A stretch of 64,000 nucleotides of DNA, taken from Clostridia bacterium. Lineage in GTDB: Bacteria; Bacillota_A; Clostridia; Oscillospirales; CAG-272. Position numbers and translations under genes: made by a program. Every line of letters begins with the position of its first letter. Within the stretch, counting starts at the first letter, position 1. Under the pieces are notes generated by a model. The model was not told the DNA's origin. It did no database searches and saw only the letters and a list, made by a program, of their open reading frames with translations. This document shows, in pieces, positions 8,036-17,145 of this stretch. Where the stretch lies: positions 3,911-67,910 of the forward strand of contig JAFVXK010000016.1 in assembly GCA_017501175.1 (NCBI GenBank), in the 5' to 3' direction.

Positions 8036-9136
8036 TCACCATTTCTTCGGAAGCGGGAAGCTAAAGAGCTTTCGCTCAGGAAGCGTGACTGCAAAAACGC
8101 GCCAATTAGCATTTAAGTACCAAATAGGCTCGCCCTCGACGTTGCGCTCACAGCTCCACTCCTCATATCTCAGCGAATGACCGTAGAGATAAATATCCGC
8201 GTCAACCGTAAAGTCGCATTTATTGTGAGTGACGGCAATTCTCTTACCGCCTATATTGAGGACTGTGTTATTCGGAATGATTTTCACCGTAGGCGCAAGC
8301 TCTGCGACCTTTTCCTCAAGGTCGTTATTTCCCGTTGTCCAGTAAACCTCAGCGCCCGACTCTGTCATGATATCAAGAAGCACGCGCACACGGTCAAGAT
8401 ACTCAGCCTCTACCTCGGGCATTCTGCCAACCTTAATCTCGTCGGCGGTATCGCCCGTGTGAATTATTACGTCGGGCTTCAGCTTGTTTATGAGGGCGCG
8501 ATACCAGTAATAAGTACGCGAGTGAGTGTCGCCAATATGCAAAAGCTTTATCCCATCGGCAGAGATAAGCTCCTCCGGCAGCTCGATTTCAACCGGCTTT
8601 TCAGATAGGTGCATTCTGTTTTGGGTTATCATAGCGTAGGGCAGGTGCTTGACGCAATTTATCACGCCGTCCTTTTCCTTTGTGTCGAAGAACGAGTAAC
8701 TGCAGTTTGCGACAGGTCGGCTCGGCGCTGTGGCAAAGAGATACTGTAAAACAGCTCCAACAGTCGCGCCGTGACCAACGATAAGTACGTCGCCGCCCTT
8801 GTGCTTCATTATTTCTCTCATAGCGAGGGCGACGCGATAGCGCACCTCCTCAGCCGACTCATCATTATCAAAATCACGCTCTCGAAGCCCCTCAACCTTG
8901 ACGATTTCAGCTCCGCCGACCTCCTCGGCTATTGCGCCCGTGGTCTGCATAGTGCGGATATATGGCGAGGAGAAAATTTTGCCCGAAAAGCCCTCTGCCG
9001 CGAGCCTTTTACCGATAAGATGTGACTGCTCGAAGCCGAGCGCCGAGAGTGGCATATCGCCCTCGGGGTAGTTAGGGTCGCCGAGGTACTCTGCCTCCGG
9101 TGCAACCTGACCGTGTCTGGTTATAAAAATTCTCAT
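8036..9136 (-). CDS. Fusion of histidine phosphatase and YfcE-like metallophosphoesterase
   Basis: 366 residues in two enzymes. Residues 1 to about 180 are a histidine (phosphoglycerate-mutase type) phosphatase: FITRHGQ at the start, SSPYIRTMQT, and LIVGHGATVG with the second catalytic His. Residues about 195-355 are a calcineurin-like phosphoesterase of the YfcE/MJ0936 type: LLHIGDTHS, IIHTGDTAD, TTGNND, VTHNKCD and LYGHS give the metal ligands. The family normally has these as separate proteins. Starts with ATG overlapping the stop of the PHP gene (ATGA), GAGGAG upstream. Cytoplasmic, no signal. The paired activities imply stepwise dephosphorylation of an unknown metabolite (inference). Confidence 0.85.
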   Translation of the reverse strand: MRIFITRHGQVAPEAEYLGDPNYPEGDMPLSALGFEQSHLIGKRLAAEGFSGKIFSSPYIRTMQTTGAIAEEVGGAEIVKVEGLRERDFDNDESAEEVRYRVALAMREIMKHKGGDVLIVGHGATVGAVLQYLFATAPSRPVANCSYSFFDTKEKDGVINCVKHLPYAMITQNRMHLSEKPVEIELPEELISADGIKLLHIGDTHSRTYYWYRALINKLKPDVIIHTGDTADEIKVGRMPEVEAEYLDRVRVLLDIMTESGAEVYWTTGNNDLEEKVAELAPTVKIIPNNTVLNIGGKRIAVTHNKCDFTVDADIYLYGHSLRYEEWSCERNVEGEPIWYLNANWRVFAVTLPERKLFSFPLPKKW

Positions 9137-10803
9137 TTTCTAATTCTCCTCTCGGGAAGCTTACCGTTTGCCTTACGGCTAAAATATATAGGATTTGTGA
9201 GCAGAAGACACGTGCCGTCCTCGCCGTAAATCTCAACCCTGACAAAATCAAGCTCAAGCTGCGGCGAAACACTAATCTCGTCAAAAAATCGCCCGTCTGT
9301 CATATTCTTCTCACACAACGGCTCTCCGTTTACTATCCATCTTATCCGCCAGTCAGAAGAGGCGCTTTCCATACTGAACCGCACCGTCTCTTCGGCAGTG
9401 GAGCTGACAACCTCGCCTATAACAGCGCCGCACTCGGCATCAAACACAACCTCGCCCTTTATTTTTGTGGGATTTCCCATATAAAGCCTGCCCTGTCGCA
9501 TAGCCTCGGCAAAGGTGTCGGCGGTAGGCGACTCTATCGTCGCATCAATTCCTATCCAGTTAGTAAAATTATTGCCCGAATACCAGCCGGTGTCGTTGGT
9601 ATGAGCGTCGCTACTGCCATATCCCGTGACCAAGACGCCTGCCATAGACAGCCTATCCCAAAGACCCAGGTGACACCAAAACGGCATATACCTATCCTTT
9701 GGGAAGCCAACCTCGATAAGAGAAGCTCCGTAGCAGTTGTTTTCAATAAAGCACTCTGCTATTCTGTTGATTTCAGCGTCGGCATCAGGCGAGTCTGTCT
9801 TGGAAAAATCGACCAGCGCAAAGGGGTGATTTATCGAAAAGACCGCGTCCCGCCTTACAAGGTCACGGCAGACCTCGTCGTGCTTCACCTTGTACCCGCG
9901 CTCCTCGTAGGGTATGAGCTCTATTTGGTCGCTGAAATAATTTTTATGCATTCCCGCAAGGCTTATCTCGGTGGCAACGAAAGGAGTGACGCCGTACTTT
10001 GCACCTATTTCCTTCGCTACCTGCTTCTGTCTTTCATAGGTGCTTTGAGCATCGAGTGAGGTGCTCTTTGTGAACTCGTCAACAAAAGCCGTTATGCTAG
10101 CCCCCGCGCGTGCCTGAACTTTAATCGAAAGAGCCGAAAAACCGTTATCAAGTCCGCCTATATCTCGCGCCATAGCCTCGTCGGTCAGCACCTCACGCGA
10201 GAGGTCAAATACCCCCTCTCGCCACTCACACGAGCCCTCTATTTTTACAACGTGAGTGTGCGGATTATCGAGAAGCCCATCGGTATAGCCCCAAACGAAG
10301 AGAAGATGCGCCGACCTATCCTCCGGTGGCCTTTGCGACAGAGTGACGTCAACGACAAAGCGAGTGTTTTCGGGGTCAGAAGATGTAATTTTATAGGCAA
10401 GACCGAGCTTTAGCTCGGACAGGAGCGCTCTGCAATGAGCCTTTTTGCAGGTAAATAGCACTGCCTCCGCAACTCCGCTGTCGGCGAAGAGCCTCATACA
10501 CCCTCTGCCACGGTAGGCGTCGTCCTCACTAAAGGAAATCGAGCAGCCCTCGTCCACCCTCTTTTCCTTAAAGCCGTAGGTGGCGTCACCGCGAGTAACA
10601 GTCAGCCCCTCATCAAAATCAAAGCCATCAAGCTCCCAGCCTTTTCTTCCCATTCTTATATCGTGGTCGGTAAACCAGATGTATTTCATACCGAGGTCGC
10701 GCGCGTGTCGAATGTGCCCTTCCATGCTTGCAGATGGCTCGAAAATAGAGTGCAAGTGCATATGCTGTGCATAAAATGCGTATTTTTTTTGATTTTCGCC
10801 CAT
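9133..10803 (-). CDS. PHP-domain phosphoesterase with inserted beta-sandwich-like region
   Basis: 556 residues. The PHP signature is split: HMHLHS and WFTDHDIRMG lie in residues 1-50, then about 200 residues without PHP motifs (probable beta-sandwich or carbohydrate-binding-like), then VATEIS, FSINHPFALVD and YGSSDAHTNDTG supply the remaining metal ligands. The last 120 residues look like another beta-rich domain. PHP proteins are metal-dependent phosphoesterases or polymerase proofreaders. The 4-bp overlap with the downstream histidine-phosphatase fusion implies coupled expression. No signal peptide. The exact substrate is unknown. Confidence 0.75.
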   Translation of the reverse strand: MGENQKKYAFYAQHMHLHSIFEPSASMEGHIRHARDLGMKYIWFTDHDIRMGRKGWELDGFDFDEGLTVTRGDATYGFKEKRVDEGCSISFSEDDAYRGRGCMRLFADSGVAEAVLFTCKKAHCRALLSELKLGLAYKITSSDPENTRFVVDVTLSQRPPEDRSAHLLFVWGYTDGLLDNPHTHVVKIEGSCEWREGVFDLSREVLTDEAMARDIGGLDNGFSALSIKVQARAGASITAFVDEFTKSTSLDAQSTYERQKQVAKEIGAKYGVTPFVATEISLAGMHKNYFSDQIELIPYEERGYKVKHDEVCRDLVRRDAVFSINHPFALVDFSKTDSPDADAEINRIAECFIENNCYGASLIEVGFPKDRYMPFWCHLGLWDRLSMAGVLVTGYGSSDAHTNDTGWYSGNNFTNWIGIDATIESPTADTFAEAMRQGRLYMGNPTKIKGEVVFDAECGAVIGEVVSSTAEETVRFSMESASSDWRIRWIVNGEPLCEKNMTDGRFFDEISVSPQLELDFVRVEIYGEDGTCLLLTNPIYFSRKANGKLPERRIRK

Positions 10804-10981
10804 CTTGTAACCCTCGCTTTGAAATATTTTGTTAAATCCAAGTTAAATCCGAAGCTATTATATCACCTCGCAAGGAATAATTCAATAGCTCCTTGAAAAA
10901 AAACGAAGAAAGTGATATAATTAAATAAAATTATAGCTTACAACCGTTTAAAAAGTATCAGGACTGAAAAAAGAGGTTTGA

Positions 10982-11656
10982 ATGGATTTTAAAATCATAG
11001 CGAGAATAAAAACAGATTTCAAGGAGAAATTCGGTATTCCGCGGCAAAGCGGAATAGCTAAAACCAAGGCAAAAATAGTTTTTGAACCCGAATACCGCGT
11101 CCGCGAGGCGCTTCGCGGCATTGACGGATACTCTCATCTTTGGCTTCTATGGGAGTTTTCCGAGGCGCAGCGCGACGGCTGGTCTCCGACGGTAAGACCG
11201 CCCCGTCTTGGCGGAAACAAGCGAATGGGAGTTTTCGCAACGCGTTCACCGTATAGGCCGAACCCCATAGGTCTGTCCTCGGTAAAGCTTATCGAAATCG
11301 AGGAAAGCGAGAACGATGGCACGGTGCTAATCGTTGAGGGCGCAGACCTTCTCGACGGAACGCCTATATATGACGTAAAGCCCTATCTTGCCTATACAGA
11401 CTCGCACCCCGATGCCGCCTGTGGATTTGCCGACGATGTGCGCGATTATTCTATAAAAGTAAACTTTGATTTACATTTGCTAAAGCAAATTCCCGAGGAT
11501 AAGCGTGACGCACTCATAACCATACTTGAAAACGACCCCCGCCCTTCCTATAAGGAAGAGGGCGAGCGCGAGTACGGAATGAAATACGCAGGATTTGACG
11601 TTTTCTTCACGGTCAATGACGGTGTCCTCACCGTAACGCGATTGGAAAAGGAATAA
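10982..11656 (+). CDS. trmO: tRNA (N6-methyl-t6A37) methyltransferase TrmO
   Basis: 224 residues of the TsaA/YaeB family. FGIPRQSG, GYSHLWLLWEF, RPPRLGGNKRMGVFATRSPYRPNPIGLS and LLDGTPIYDVKPYLAYTD are diagnostic blocks of the SAM-dependent beta-barrel enzyme that methylates N6 of t6A at position 37 in tRNA-Thr. A C-terminal extension follows as in many bacterial homologues. AAGAGG lies seven bases before the ATG. Transcribed alone, with its own terminator, between two minus-strand units. An 18-bp TGTAAA-type palindrome falls inside the gene at 11458-11475. Confidence 0.92.
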   Translation: MDFKIIARIKTDFKEKFGIPRQSGIAKTKAKIVFEPEYRVREALRGIDGYSHLWLLWEFSEAQRDGWSPTVRPPRLGGNKRMGVFATRSPYRPNPIGLSSVKLIEIEESENDGTVLIVEGADLLDGTPIYDVKPYLAYTDSHPDAACGFADDVRDYSIKVNFDLHLLKQIPEDKRDALITILENDPRPSYKEEGEREYGMKYAGFDVFFTVNDGVLTVTRLEKE

Positions 11657-11660
11657 AATT

Positions 11661-11703
11661 GCCGATTGCTCCTCGTTTCTCGGAGCAATCGGCTTTGCTT
11701 TTT
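11661..11703 (+). terminator. Terminator of trmO
   Basis: Perfect 12-bp stem GCCGATTGCTCC (11661-11672) with GGAGCAATCGGC (11682-11693), then TTTGCTTTTT. Confidence 0.92.
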
Positions 11704-11710
11704 ATAAGGT

Positions 11711-13714
11711 TTAGTTGTCTTTTAAGTAGGATTCTGCGGAGCGCGTTGCAAATTCGGGAGCGTTTTCGTCAATTTCATATCTTTCGCCGTTGTCGAAAAC
11801 AAGCGCAAATCCCTTATCGCAAAGCTCAACCGCCTTGACGGGAATTCTTTCCTCATTGGTTGGATACACAACGGTTACGACGCGAGCATCCTTGCCGTTT
11901 TCGGTAAAGAGGACGGCGGGTGCGGGGAAATGCTCACGCTCTGTGAGTGACGGGGTGCGGTTAGCTCGCCAGCCCATAAAGCGAGGCTCGGTTTCGCCTA
12001 TTTTAATTACGGGATTTGCCGTCGAGATAAGTGTGAGTGTGACGCCGTCAGCGTGATGCGCCGTGACGCCCTGCTCAAGCTCCGTTATCGGCTCTGTGCC
12101 AAGCTGGAAGAGTACCTCATAGATATGCTCTGACTCGTCGTGCGGAGCGAAGCTATCGACAATGACGAAGAATGGCTTTGCCCCACCGAGTCCCTTTTTA
12201 AAGAAGATGACCTTTCTGTGATGGTTTACCTGAAGCAAATCTCTACCGTAGCCCGAGGAATACTCGCCCTCATAGGTGTCAAAATCCTCACCAAAGCTCC
12301 ACGCGAGGTCGGATGGGTCGTTGATTACCACGGGATCCCATTTATGAGTTTTTCCTCTTCTCTGCCCGAGATAATCCACGAGCGCGGTGTTGTGCGAATA
12401 GGTGGTCAGGACAAAGTTGCGCATAACCGACTTGTCATAATCGTAGTTACCGCTATCCGCAAGGAGTGATTTGCCGTAGGCGTGGAGATAAAATCCGAGC
12501 TTATCCTCGTGAGCGTGCGCTCTGCCAAAGGGCGCGGACTCGAAGAATGAGTAAATATCATTCTCTCCCCAGCCCGTACGGGATATTGCAAATCCCGAGT
12601 AAGGCATAGCCACCGATTTATACTCGGGCAGGTGTCCCTCCTTGCCATCGGTTGCGAAATAACTCAACACGGGGTCGCCCTTTGCGTAAGGAAGCGCGTA
12701 TGAGAGCAGCTCCTTAACGCAATGCGTAAATCCGTCGTTGATGTCGGGCGAAAGACCGTCGGGGCGGATAATTTTGACGTAGGCGTGCGACATTTCCATC
12801 ACTACCTTACGCATCTTCTCGGGAATTTCCTTATCAAAGCGAGCGAGAATATCAAAGTAGCCAAGATAGCTCTTCTGCACGCACCACTGATAACCCGTTG
12901 TCAGCTCACACTGGAAGCCGTCGGGATAAATCTGGAGCTCAAGCTCCTCTAAAAGCCGTCTGTCCACAAACTCAAGCCACTCCGACGACTCGACGAAAAT
13001 CGGGTAGATGAGCGCGATATACGCAAGACCGTTCATCTCCATTATAAAGGGGTTGCCGGTGCTGGGTTGATAGAAGTTTCTAAGACAGTAGCCGTGCTCC
13101 CAAATCGAGCGAATAATGTCAAGCCAAAGCTGCTCGTCAACGAGGGGCGAATCAAGGAAAACGAAAATCGACTTATTCCAGGCATTGTAGAGGAAAGAGC
13201 CGAGGCGAAGACCTGCCTCAAGCGCACGCCAGTACGGGAGCACGCTTGCCCCGTCATCATACGGGCATTTAGCCTGGTCAAGCCAAGAGCGCATCATATA
13301 TACGAGGCGCTTTATGTATTTATCGTCTTTGGTAAGGTGGTATGCCGATGCGAGTGTTGCAAACTCCTCGTGACGCGCAAACTGCATTGGCCACTCAAGG
13401 TAGTCGTTATATGTAGGGTTCTTTGCCCAATCTATTATTCCGTCCTCAAATTTATAGCGCATACCACAGGAGGACACCCAGCCCTCGAGTATCTCGTCAG
13501 CCCAAGCGAGCGTTTTCTCCTTATCCTCAGGAATGAGGTCGCTCTCGGGCAACGCCTTGGCAAGATTTTTCCTCGCAATATCCTTAAAGTACGCGACGAG
13601 TGCCTTTCGCGCCGATGTAGATTCGCCGGCGCGGTAGAGGCTCTGCACCTCGAAAAGCTCGGGAATTTCGGGATTCAGCTTCTCCAAAAACAACTTTTCG
13701 TCAGATAACATCAT
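11711..13714 (-). CDS. Heparinase II/III-like polysaccharide lyase family protein
   Basis: 667 residues. The N-terminal half is an alpha/alpha-toroid (FARHEEFATLASAYHL, then DDKYIKRLVYMM and several helical repeats). The C-terminal half starts at about residue 370 with the Hepar_II_III signature: SRTGWGENDIYSFF, PFGRAHAHEDKLGFYLHAYG, LLADSGNYDY and TTYSHNTALVD, then a beta-sandwich. Characterised relatives cleave uronate-containing polysaccharides by beta-elimination. No signal peptide is visible, so it would act in the cytoplasm on imported oligosaccharides. A tandem ATGATG start has AGGA just upstream. Not in an operon; the substrate is unknown. Confidence 0.85.
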   Translation of the reverse strand: MMLSDEKLFLEKLNPEIPELFEVQSLYRAGESTSARKALVAYFKDIARKNLAKALPESDLIPEDKEKTLAWADEILEGWVSSCGMRYKFEDGIIDWAKNPTYNDYLEWPMQFARHEEFATLASAYHLTKDDKYIKRLVYMMRSWLDQAKCPYDDGASVLPYWRALEAGLRLGSFLYNAWNKSIFVFLDSPLVDEQLWLDIIRSIWEHGYCLRNFYQPSTGNPFIMEMNGLAYIALIYPIFVESSEWLEFVDRRLLEELELQIYPDGFQCELTTGYQWCVQKSYLGYFDILARFDKEIPEKMRKVVMEMSHAYVKIIRPDGLSPDINDGFTHCVKELLSYALPYAKGDPVLSYFATDGKEGHLPEYKSVAMPYSGFAISRTGWGENDIYSFFESAPFGRAHAHEDKLGFYLHAYGKSLLADSGNYDYDKSVMRNFVLTTYSHNTALVDYLGQRRGKTHKWDPVVINDPSDLAWSFGEDFDTYEGEYSSGYGRDLLQVNHHRKVIFFKKGLGGAKPFFVIVDSFAPHDESEHIYEVLFQLGTEPITELEQGVTAHHADGVTLTLISTANPVIKIGETEPRFMGWRANRTPSLTEREHFPAPAVLFTENGKDARVVTVVYPTNEERIPVKAVELCDKGFALVFDNGERYEIDENAPEFATRSAESYLKDN

Positions 13715-13898
13715 TTTTCCTGTCCTCGTTTCGTTAAAATACTATTTGATTTAATTTTATCATTTTTCCGCGGGCTTTTCAATCTCGTATTTTCCTTATT
13801 TTTATAAATATATTCTCAATCTTTGAAAAAATATTGACAGTATTCACTTGTGACGTTACAGTTATCGGTATTTTGCGCCCTTTAATTATATTTAAATT

Positions 13899-13930
13899 AA
13901 GCCACCGTTTGACACGATGGCTTTATCTTT
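13899..13930. terminator. Terminator of asnS
   Basis: AAGCCACCGT and ACGATGGCTT pair with one mismatch. On the minus strand the stem is followed by AATTTAAAT, 50 bp after the asnS stop. The rest of 13715-13976 is A+T-rich with nothing else recognisable. Confidence 0.6.
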
Positions 13931-13976
13931 TTAGTTTTAGAACTGTTGAAGCCGAGCTTCCCTTAGCGGAAGTCTT

Positions 13977-15371
13977 TTAATATTCCGCGTTTCCAACCGT
14001 TCTCGGATAAGGAAGAACGTCGCGGATATTGGAAACTCCGGTGAGGTACATTATAATTCTCTCGAAGCCAAGACCGAAGCCTGCGTGCTTTGTGCCGCCG
14101 TACTTACGGAGATTCATATACCACCAATAGTCTTTCTCGGAAAGTCCGAGCTCTGCCATACGCGCCTTGAGAACGTCCATTCTCTCCTCACGCTGTGAGC
14201 CGCCGATAATCTCTCCGACACCGGGTACGAGCAGGTCCATTGCCGCAACCGTCTTGCCGTCGTCGTTCTGGCGCATATAGAACGCCTTGATTTCCTTCGG
14301 GTAGTCGATGAGAAATATGGGCTTTTTATAAACCTTTTCGGTGAGGTATCTCTCGTGCTCTGTCTGAAGGTCAACACCCCAATATACAGGGTACTTGAAG
14401 CTCTCGCCCGATTTTTCGAGGATTTCTATCGCCTCGGTGTAGGTGACCTTGGCGTAATCAGCGTCACGAAGCGCGGTGAGTCTTTCAAGGAGAGTCTTGT
14501 CGACGAACTTATTGAAGAACTCTATCTCCTGCGCGCAGTTTTCCATAACGTGATTTATGATATACTTAATCATATCCCAAGCGAGCTGCATATCGTCGTT
14601 AAGGTCAGCGAAGGCTATCTCGGGCTCTATCATCCAGAACTCTGCCGCGTGGCGCGCTGTGTTCGAGTTCTCTGCTCTGAAGGTAGGGCCGAAGGTGTAG
14701 ATATTACCGAATGCCATAGCATAGGTTTCGCCTTCAAGCTGACCCGAAACGGTGAGGTTCGCGCTCTTTCCGAAGAAGTCCTGCGAGTAATCCACCGAGC
14801 CGTCCTCAAGTCTTGGAAGATTTTCCATATCGAGCGTCGTAACTCTGAACATCTCGCCCGCGCCCTCACAGTCGGAGGCGGTGATAATCGGGGTATGAAC
14901 GTACACAAAGCCGCGCGAGTGGAAGAAGGAATGAATTGCGTATGCTACCTCGCTTCTCACTCTGAATACTGCCGAGAAAAGATTAGTTCTCGGACGCAGA
15001 TAAGCCTGCTCACGAAGGAATTCTACGGTGTGGCGCTTAGGCTGAAGCGGATAGTCGGGCGTTGAAGTTCCCTCAACCTCGACCTTCGTCGCCTTGAGCT
15101 CGAAAGGCTGCTTTGCCTCGGGGGTAAGCTCAATAACGCCCGTTACGATGAGCGACGCTCCCACGTTCTGCCCTGCTATCTCATCATAATTATTTATTTT
15201 TTCTCTCTCAAAAACGACCTGAATACTGCCGAAGCATGAGCCGTCGTTGAGGTCAATGAAGCCAAACGCCTTGGAATCGCGCAGGTTTCTCACCCAGCCG
15301 CCGAGCGTGACGGTTTTTCCGCCAAAGGCTTCCTTGTCAGCATAAATGTCTTTAATCAAATCTCTTTTCAT
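13977..15371 (-). CDS. asnS: Asparaginyl-tRNA synthetase
   Basis: 464 residues. N-terminal OB-fold anticodon-binding domain ([19 protein letters not shown], 20-120), then the class II catalytic core: motif 2 region [25 protein letters not shown] and motif 3 [15 protein letters not shown]. The EFWMIEPE block and the Asn-specific insert distinguish it from AspRS. The start at 15371 is chosen because GGGGTG precedes it and the upstream in-frame stretch overlaps the promoter. A sigma-A promoter with an overlapping inverted repeat lies at 15391-15442; no T-box leader is present. Confidence 0.95.
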   Translation of the reverse strand: MKRDLIKDIYADKEAFGGKTVTLGGWVRNLRDSKAFGFIDLNDGSCFGSIQVVFEREKINNYDEIAGQNVGASLIVTGVIELTPEAKQPFELKATKVEVEGTSTPDYPLQPKRHTVEFLREQAYLRPRTNLFSAVFRVRSEVAYAIHSFFHSRGFVYVHTPIITASDCEGAGEMFRVTTLDMENLPRLEDGSVDYSQDFFGKSANLTVSGQLEGETYAMAFGNIYTFGPTFRAENSNTARHAAEFWMIEPEIAFADLNDDMQLAWDMIKYIINHVMENCAQEIEFFNKFVDKTLLERLTALRDADYAKVTYTEAIEILEKSGESFKYPVYWGVDLQTEHERYLTEKVYKKPIFLIDYPKEIKAFYMRQNDDGKTVAAMDLLVPGVGEIIGGSQREERMDVLKARMAELGLSEKDYWWYMNLRKYGGTKHAGFGLGFERIIMYLTGVSNIRDVLPYPRTVGNAEY

Positions 15372-15390
15372 ATTTTCACCCCATAAAAAA

Positions 15391-15442
15391 GTGGTATAAT
15401 TATCTAATACAGAATTATACCACAACTTTTTATTTATTTCAA
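15391..15442 (-). promoter_or_regulatory. asnS promoter with overlapping 11-bp inverted repeat
   Basis: On the minus strand: TTGAAA (15437-15442), 17-bp spacer, TATAAT (15414-15419). The -10 lies in one arm of the perfect inverted repeat GTGGTATAATT (15391-15401)/AATTATACCAC (15413-15423). The repeat may be an operator or may fold at the 5' end of the mRNA. Confidence 0.7.
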
Positions 15443-15522
15443 TGCTTTTTAGATATTTTTTAAAAAAATGAGGTCTGTACACTTTTCGTTCTTAAAAAAT
15501 CCCGTCAAAGCATCGCTAAAGG

Positions 15523-16029
15523 CTATTTCCCGATATTTTCCTCGATAAATGCGGATATCTCTTCAGGCGGTATGCCAAGCACCTCGGAGAATTCCGAATG
15601 TATAAGCTGCTCGGCGCGGCGCATAACGGTTTCGTCAGCGAGGTATATCCGCTTTCCCTCTTCTGCGCGCTCACGTCCCGCAAGATAAATTGAGCGTATC
15701 ATAGCTATCATCGCGGCTCTGTCACCGCATTCTACCGCGCGGCGAAAGTGCTGAAGACGCGCACGTCCGTCGCCCTTCCACCCCTCTTCGTCAATGGACG
15801 CAGCGTCCTTGATAGCCAACAGTATTTCGCTTTTTGTCAAGAGCGGGCGCATTTTAGACACCAACTCCTCGTTATCGGTAGGCACGAAGGTTTCGGAGCT
15901 TGATTTTCCATCTGCGCCCCGCAAAACGTAATAATTTCTCGTCACGCCGCCGACCGTGACCTCTCTTTCGTCCACGACGGTCATCACTCCGTCAGTGCCG
16001 TAAACGACCTTATCGCCTATACCGTGCAT
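15523..16029 (-). CDS. CarD/CdnL-type RNA-polymerase-binding transcription factor
   Basis: 168 residues. The N-terminal Tudor-like RID domain begins GIGDKVVYGTDGVMTVVDERE and continues to YYVLRG (about residue 45), followed by an all-helical C-terminal domain with KSEILLAIKD and RAEQLIHSEFSEVLGIP. This matches the CarD_CdnL_TRCF family, which binds the RNA polymerase beta subunit and the upstream edge of promoter bubbles. Length is normal. GGAGGG is placed well before the ATG. Monocistronic, downstream of a 411-bp gap. Confidence 0.88.
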   Translation of the reverse strand: MHGIGDKVVYGTDGVMTVVDEREVTVGGVTRNYYVLRGADGKSSSETFVPTDNEELVSKMRPLLTKSEILLAIKDAASIDEEGWKGDGRARLQHFRRAVECGDRAAMIAMIRSIYLAGRERAEEGKRIYLADETVMRRAEQLIHSEFSEVLGIPPEEISAFIEENIGK

Positions 16030-16174
16030 AGTACCCTCCGATTTCGCAAAAGCATCTACTATATTTTACCACAAAAAACCGAAAAAATGTAATAGGCAGT
16101 CTGCACAAAAATAAAAAAATTTTATGCGCGACAAGAACAAACCCGAGTTAAATGCCTCAAACAAAGTAAAAAGA

Positions 16175-16205
16175 GGGTAGCTCAAGTTTAAAAACTGAGC
16201 TACCC
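16175..16205. terminator. Hairpin, probable terminator of unclear direction
   Basis: Perfect 10-bp stem GGGTAGCTCA (16175-16184) with TGAGCTACCC (16196-16205), A-rich loop. On the minus strand it is followed by CTTTTTACTTTG, a fair T-tract, so it could end the minus-strand mtnN transcript 240 bp past its stop. Confidence 0.55.
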
Positions 16206-16235
16206 TATAATGCATAACGGGGATAGGGGGATTTT

Positions 16236-16303
16236 GAGCGGAAATCTTCGTTCTTCGACCCGAAGACGTATAAAAATACGTCGAGAGGAAGAAAACGGAG
16301 ATA
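16236..16303. repeat. Structured intergenic repeat, copy A
   Basis: TTCGTTCTTCGACCCGAAG is followed by the hairpin GACGTAT/ATACGTC and GAGAGGAAGAAAACGG. The order and the hairpin are shared with copies at 29170-29230 and 29250-29357, with changed but still pairing stem bases. Confidence 0.55.
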
Positions 16304-16441
16304 GAAAATGACCTAATTTAATGGAGAAATTCGCAGAATTTCAACCTCATATAACAAATTCTTAACTCACTTATAATTTTAGAGCTTTCCCCTCTGCATT
16401 CGGTCATTTTCGGTTACGCCAAAATGTGCCAGCCCCGTGAG

Positions 16442-17137
16442 TTACCAATTTTTAATGAGCTCCTCCGTTAGTGATGCGGAATTTTTTGCCGCTATTGGAA
16501 GAAACTCCATATAGTCCATATCAGCTCCGCCGTCAGCCGAGTCCGAAATAGCGCGGATAACCGCGAAAGGAGTAGCATTGACAAATGCCGTTTGAGCGAT
16601 AGCACCGCCCTCCATCTCGCAGACGTCTGCTGAAAACTCGCTGACAATCCGCTCCTTTTCCTGCTTTGATGCGACGAATTTATCACCCGTGGCTATTCTT
16701 CCGCGCCGCGCCTTAATGCCAAGTCTGTCTGCCGCCTCTGACAGAATTGAAACCGCACGGGCGTCAGCCTCAAAATAGACCTTATTTATGCCCGAAATCA
16801 GTCCCACGGGGTCACCGAGAGGCGAGGTGTCCATATCGTGCTGGAGAAGGCTCTCGGCAATCACGGTATCGGTTGGACGAAGGTCGTCTGCAAGAGCTCC
16901 GCCAACGCCTGTGTTGACGATAAGCGACGGTGAATATCTCATTATCATAGCCTCGGCGCATATTGCGGCAAAAACCTTGCCGACGCCGCACCTTGCCACC
17001 GCTATTTTCTTGCCGAAGAGCATACCCGTGTTGAATTTCACGCCGCCAACGGCTTCCTCAGATTTGTTTTCGAGCTTTGCTATCAAAGCGTCAACCTCAA
17101 CGCTCATAGCGCCAATAATTCCAATGTCAGCCTTCAT
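16442..17137 (-). CDS. mtnN: 5'-methylthioadenosine/S-adenosylhomocysteine nucleosidase
   Basis: 231 residues of the PNP/UDP family. IGIIGAMSVEVDAL at the N terminus, CGVGKVFAAICAEAMI, NTGVGGAL, GRIATGDKF, CEMEGGAIAQ (substrate-binding Met-Glu) and AISDSADG with the catalytic Asp are the MTAN signatures. It hydrolyses SAH to adenine and S-ribosylhomocysteine, the LuxS substrate. The start at 17137 has GAGGTGG upstream, and the gene begins 9 bp after luxS, so the two form an operon for methyl-cycle recycling and AI-2 production. Confidence 0.95.
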   Translation of the reverse strand: MKADIGIIGAMSVEVDALIAKLENKSEEAVGGVKFNTGMLFGKKIAVARCGVGKVFAAICAEAMIMRYSPSLIVNTGVGGALADDLRPTDTVIAESLLQHDMDTSPLGDPVGLISGINKVYFEADARAVSILSEAADRLGIKARRGRIATGDKFVASKQEKERIVSEFSADVCEMEGGAIAQTAFVNATPFAVIRAISDSADGGADMDYMEFLPIAAKNSASLTEELIKNW

Positions 17138-17145
17138 TTTCCACC

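Larger units (their letters stand above)
16030..16441. other. Intergenic gap: terminator-like hairpin plus structured repeat
   Basis: Contains the 10-bp hairpin GGGTAGCTCA/TGAGCTACCC (16175-16205) and one copy of a structured repeat (16236-16303, described separately). The part next to 16030 holds the CarD leader and an A+T-rich promoter-like stretch. No coding sequence is recognisable. Confidence 0.7.

Noticed and set aside
15372..15482. Longer asnS start at 15482
   Set aside because: The extension overlaps the promoter and inverted repeat and lacks a ribosome site; the ATG at 15371 has one and matches family N termini.
15372..15522. T-box leader before asnS, or before glyS at 19093
   Set aside because: No T-box sequence or specifier arrangement is visible; both leaders are too short.
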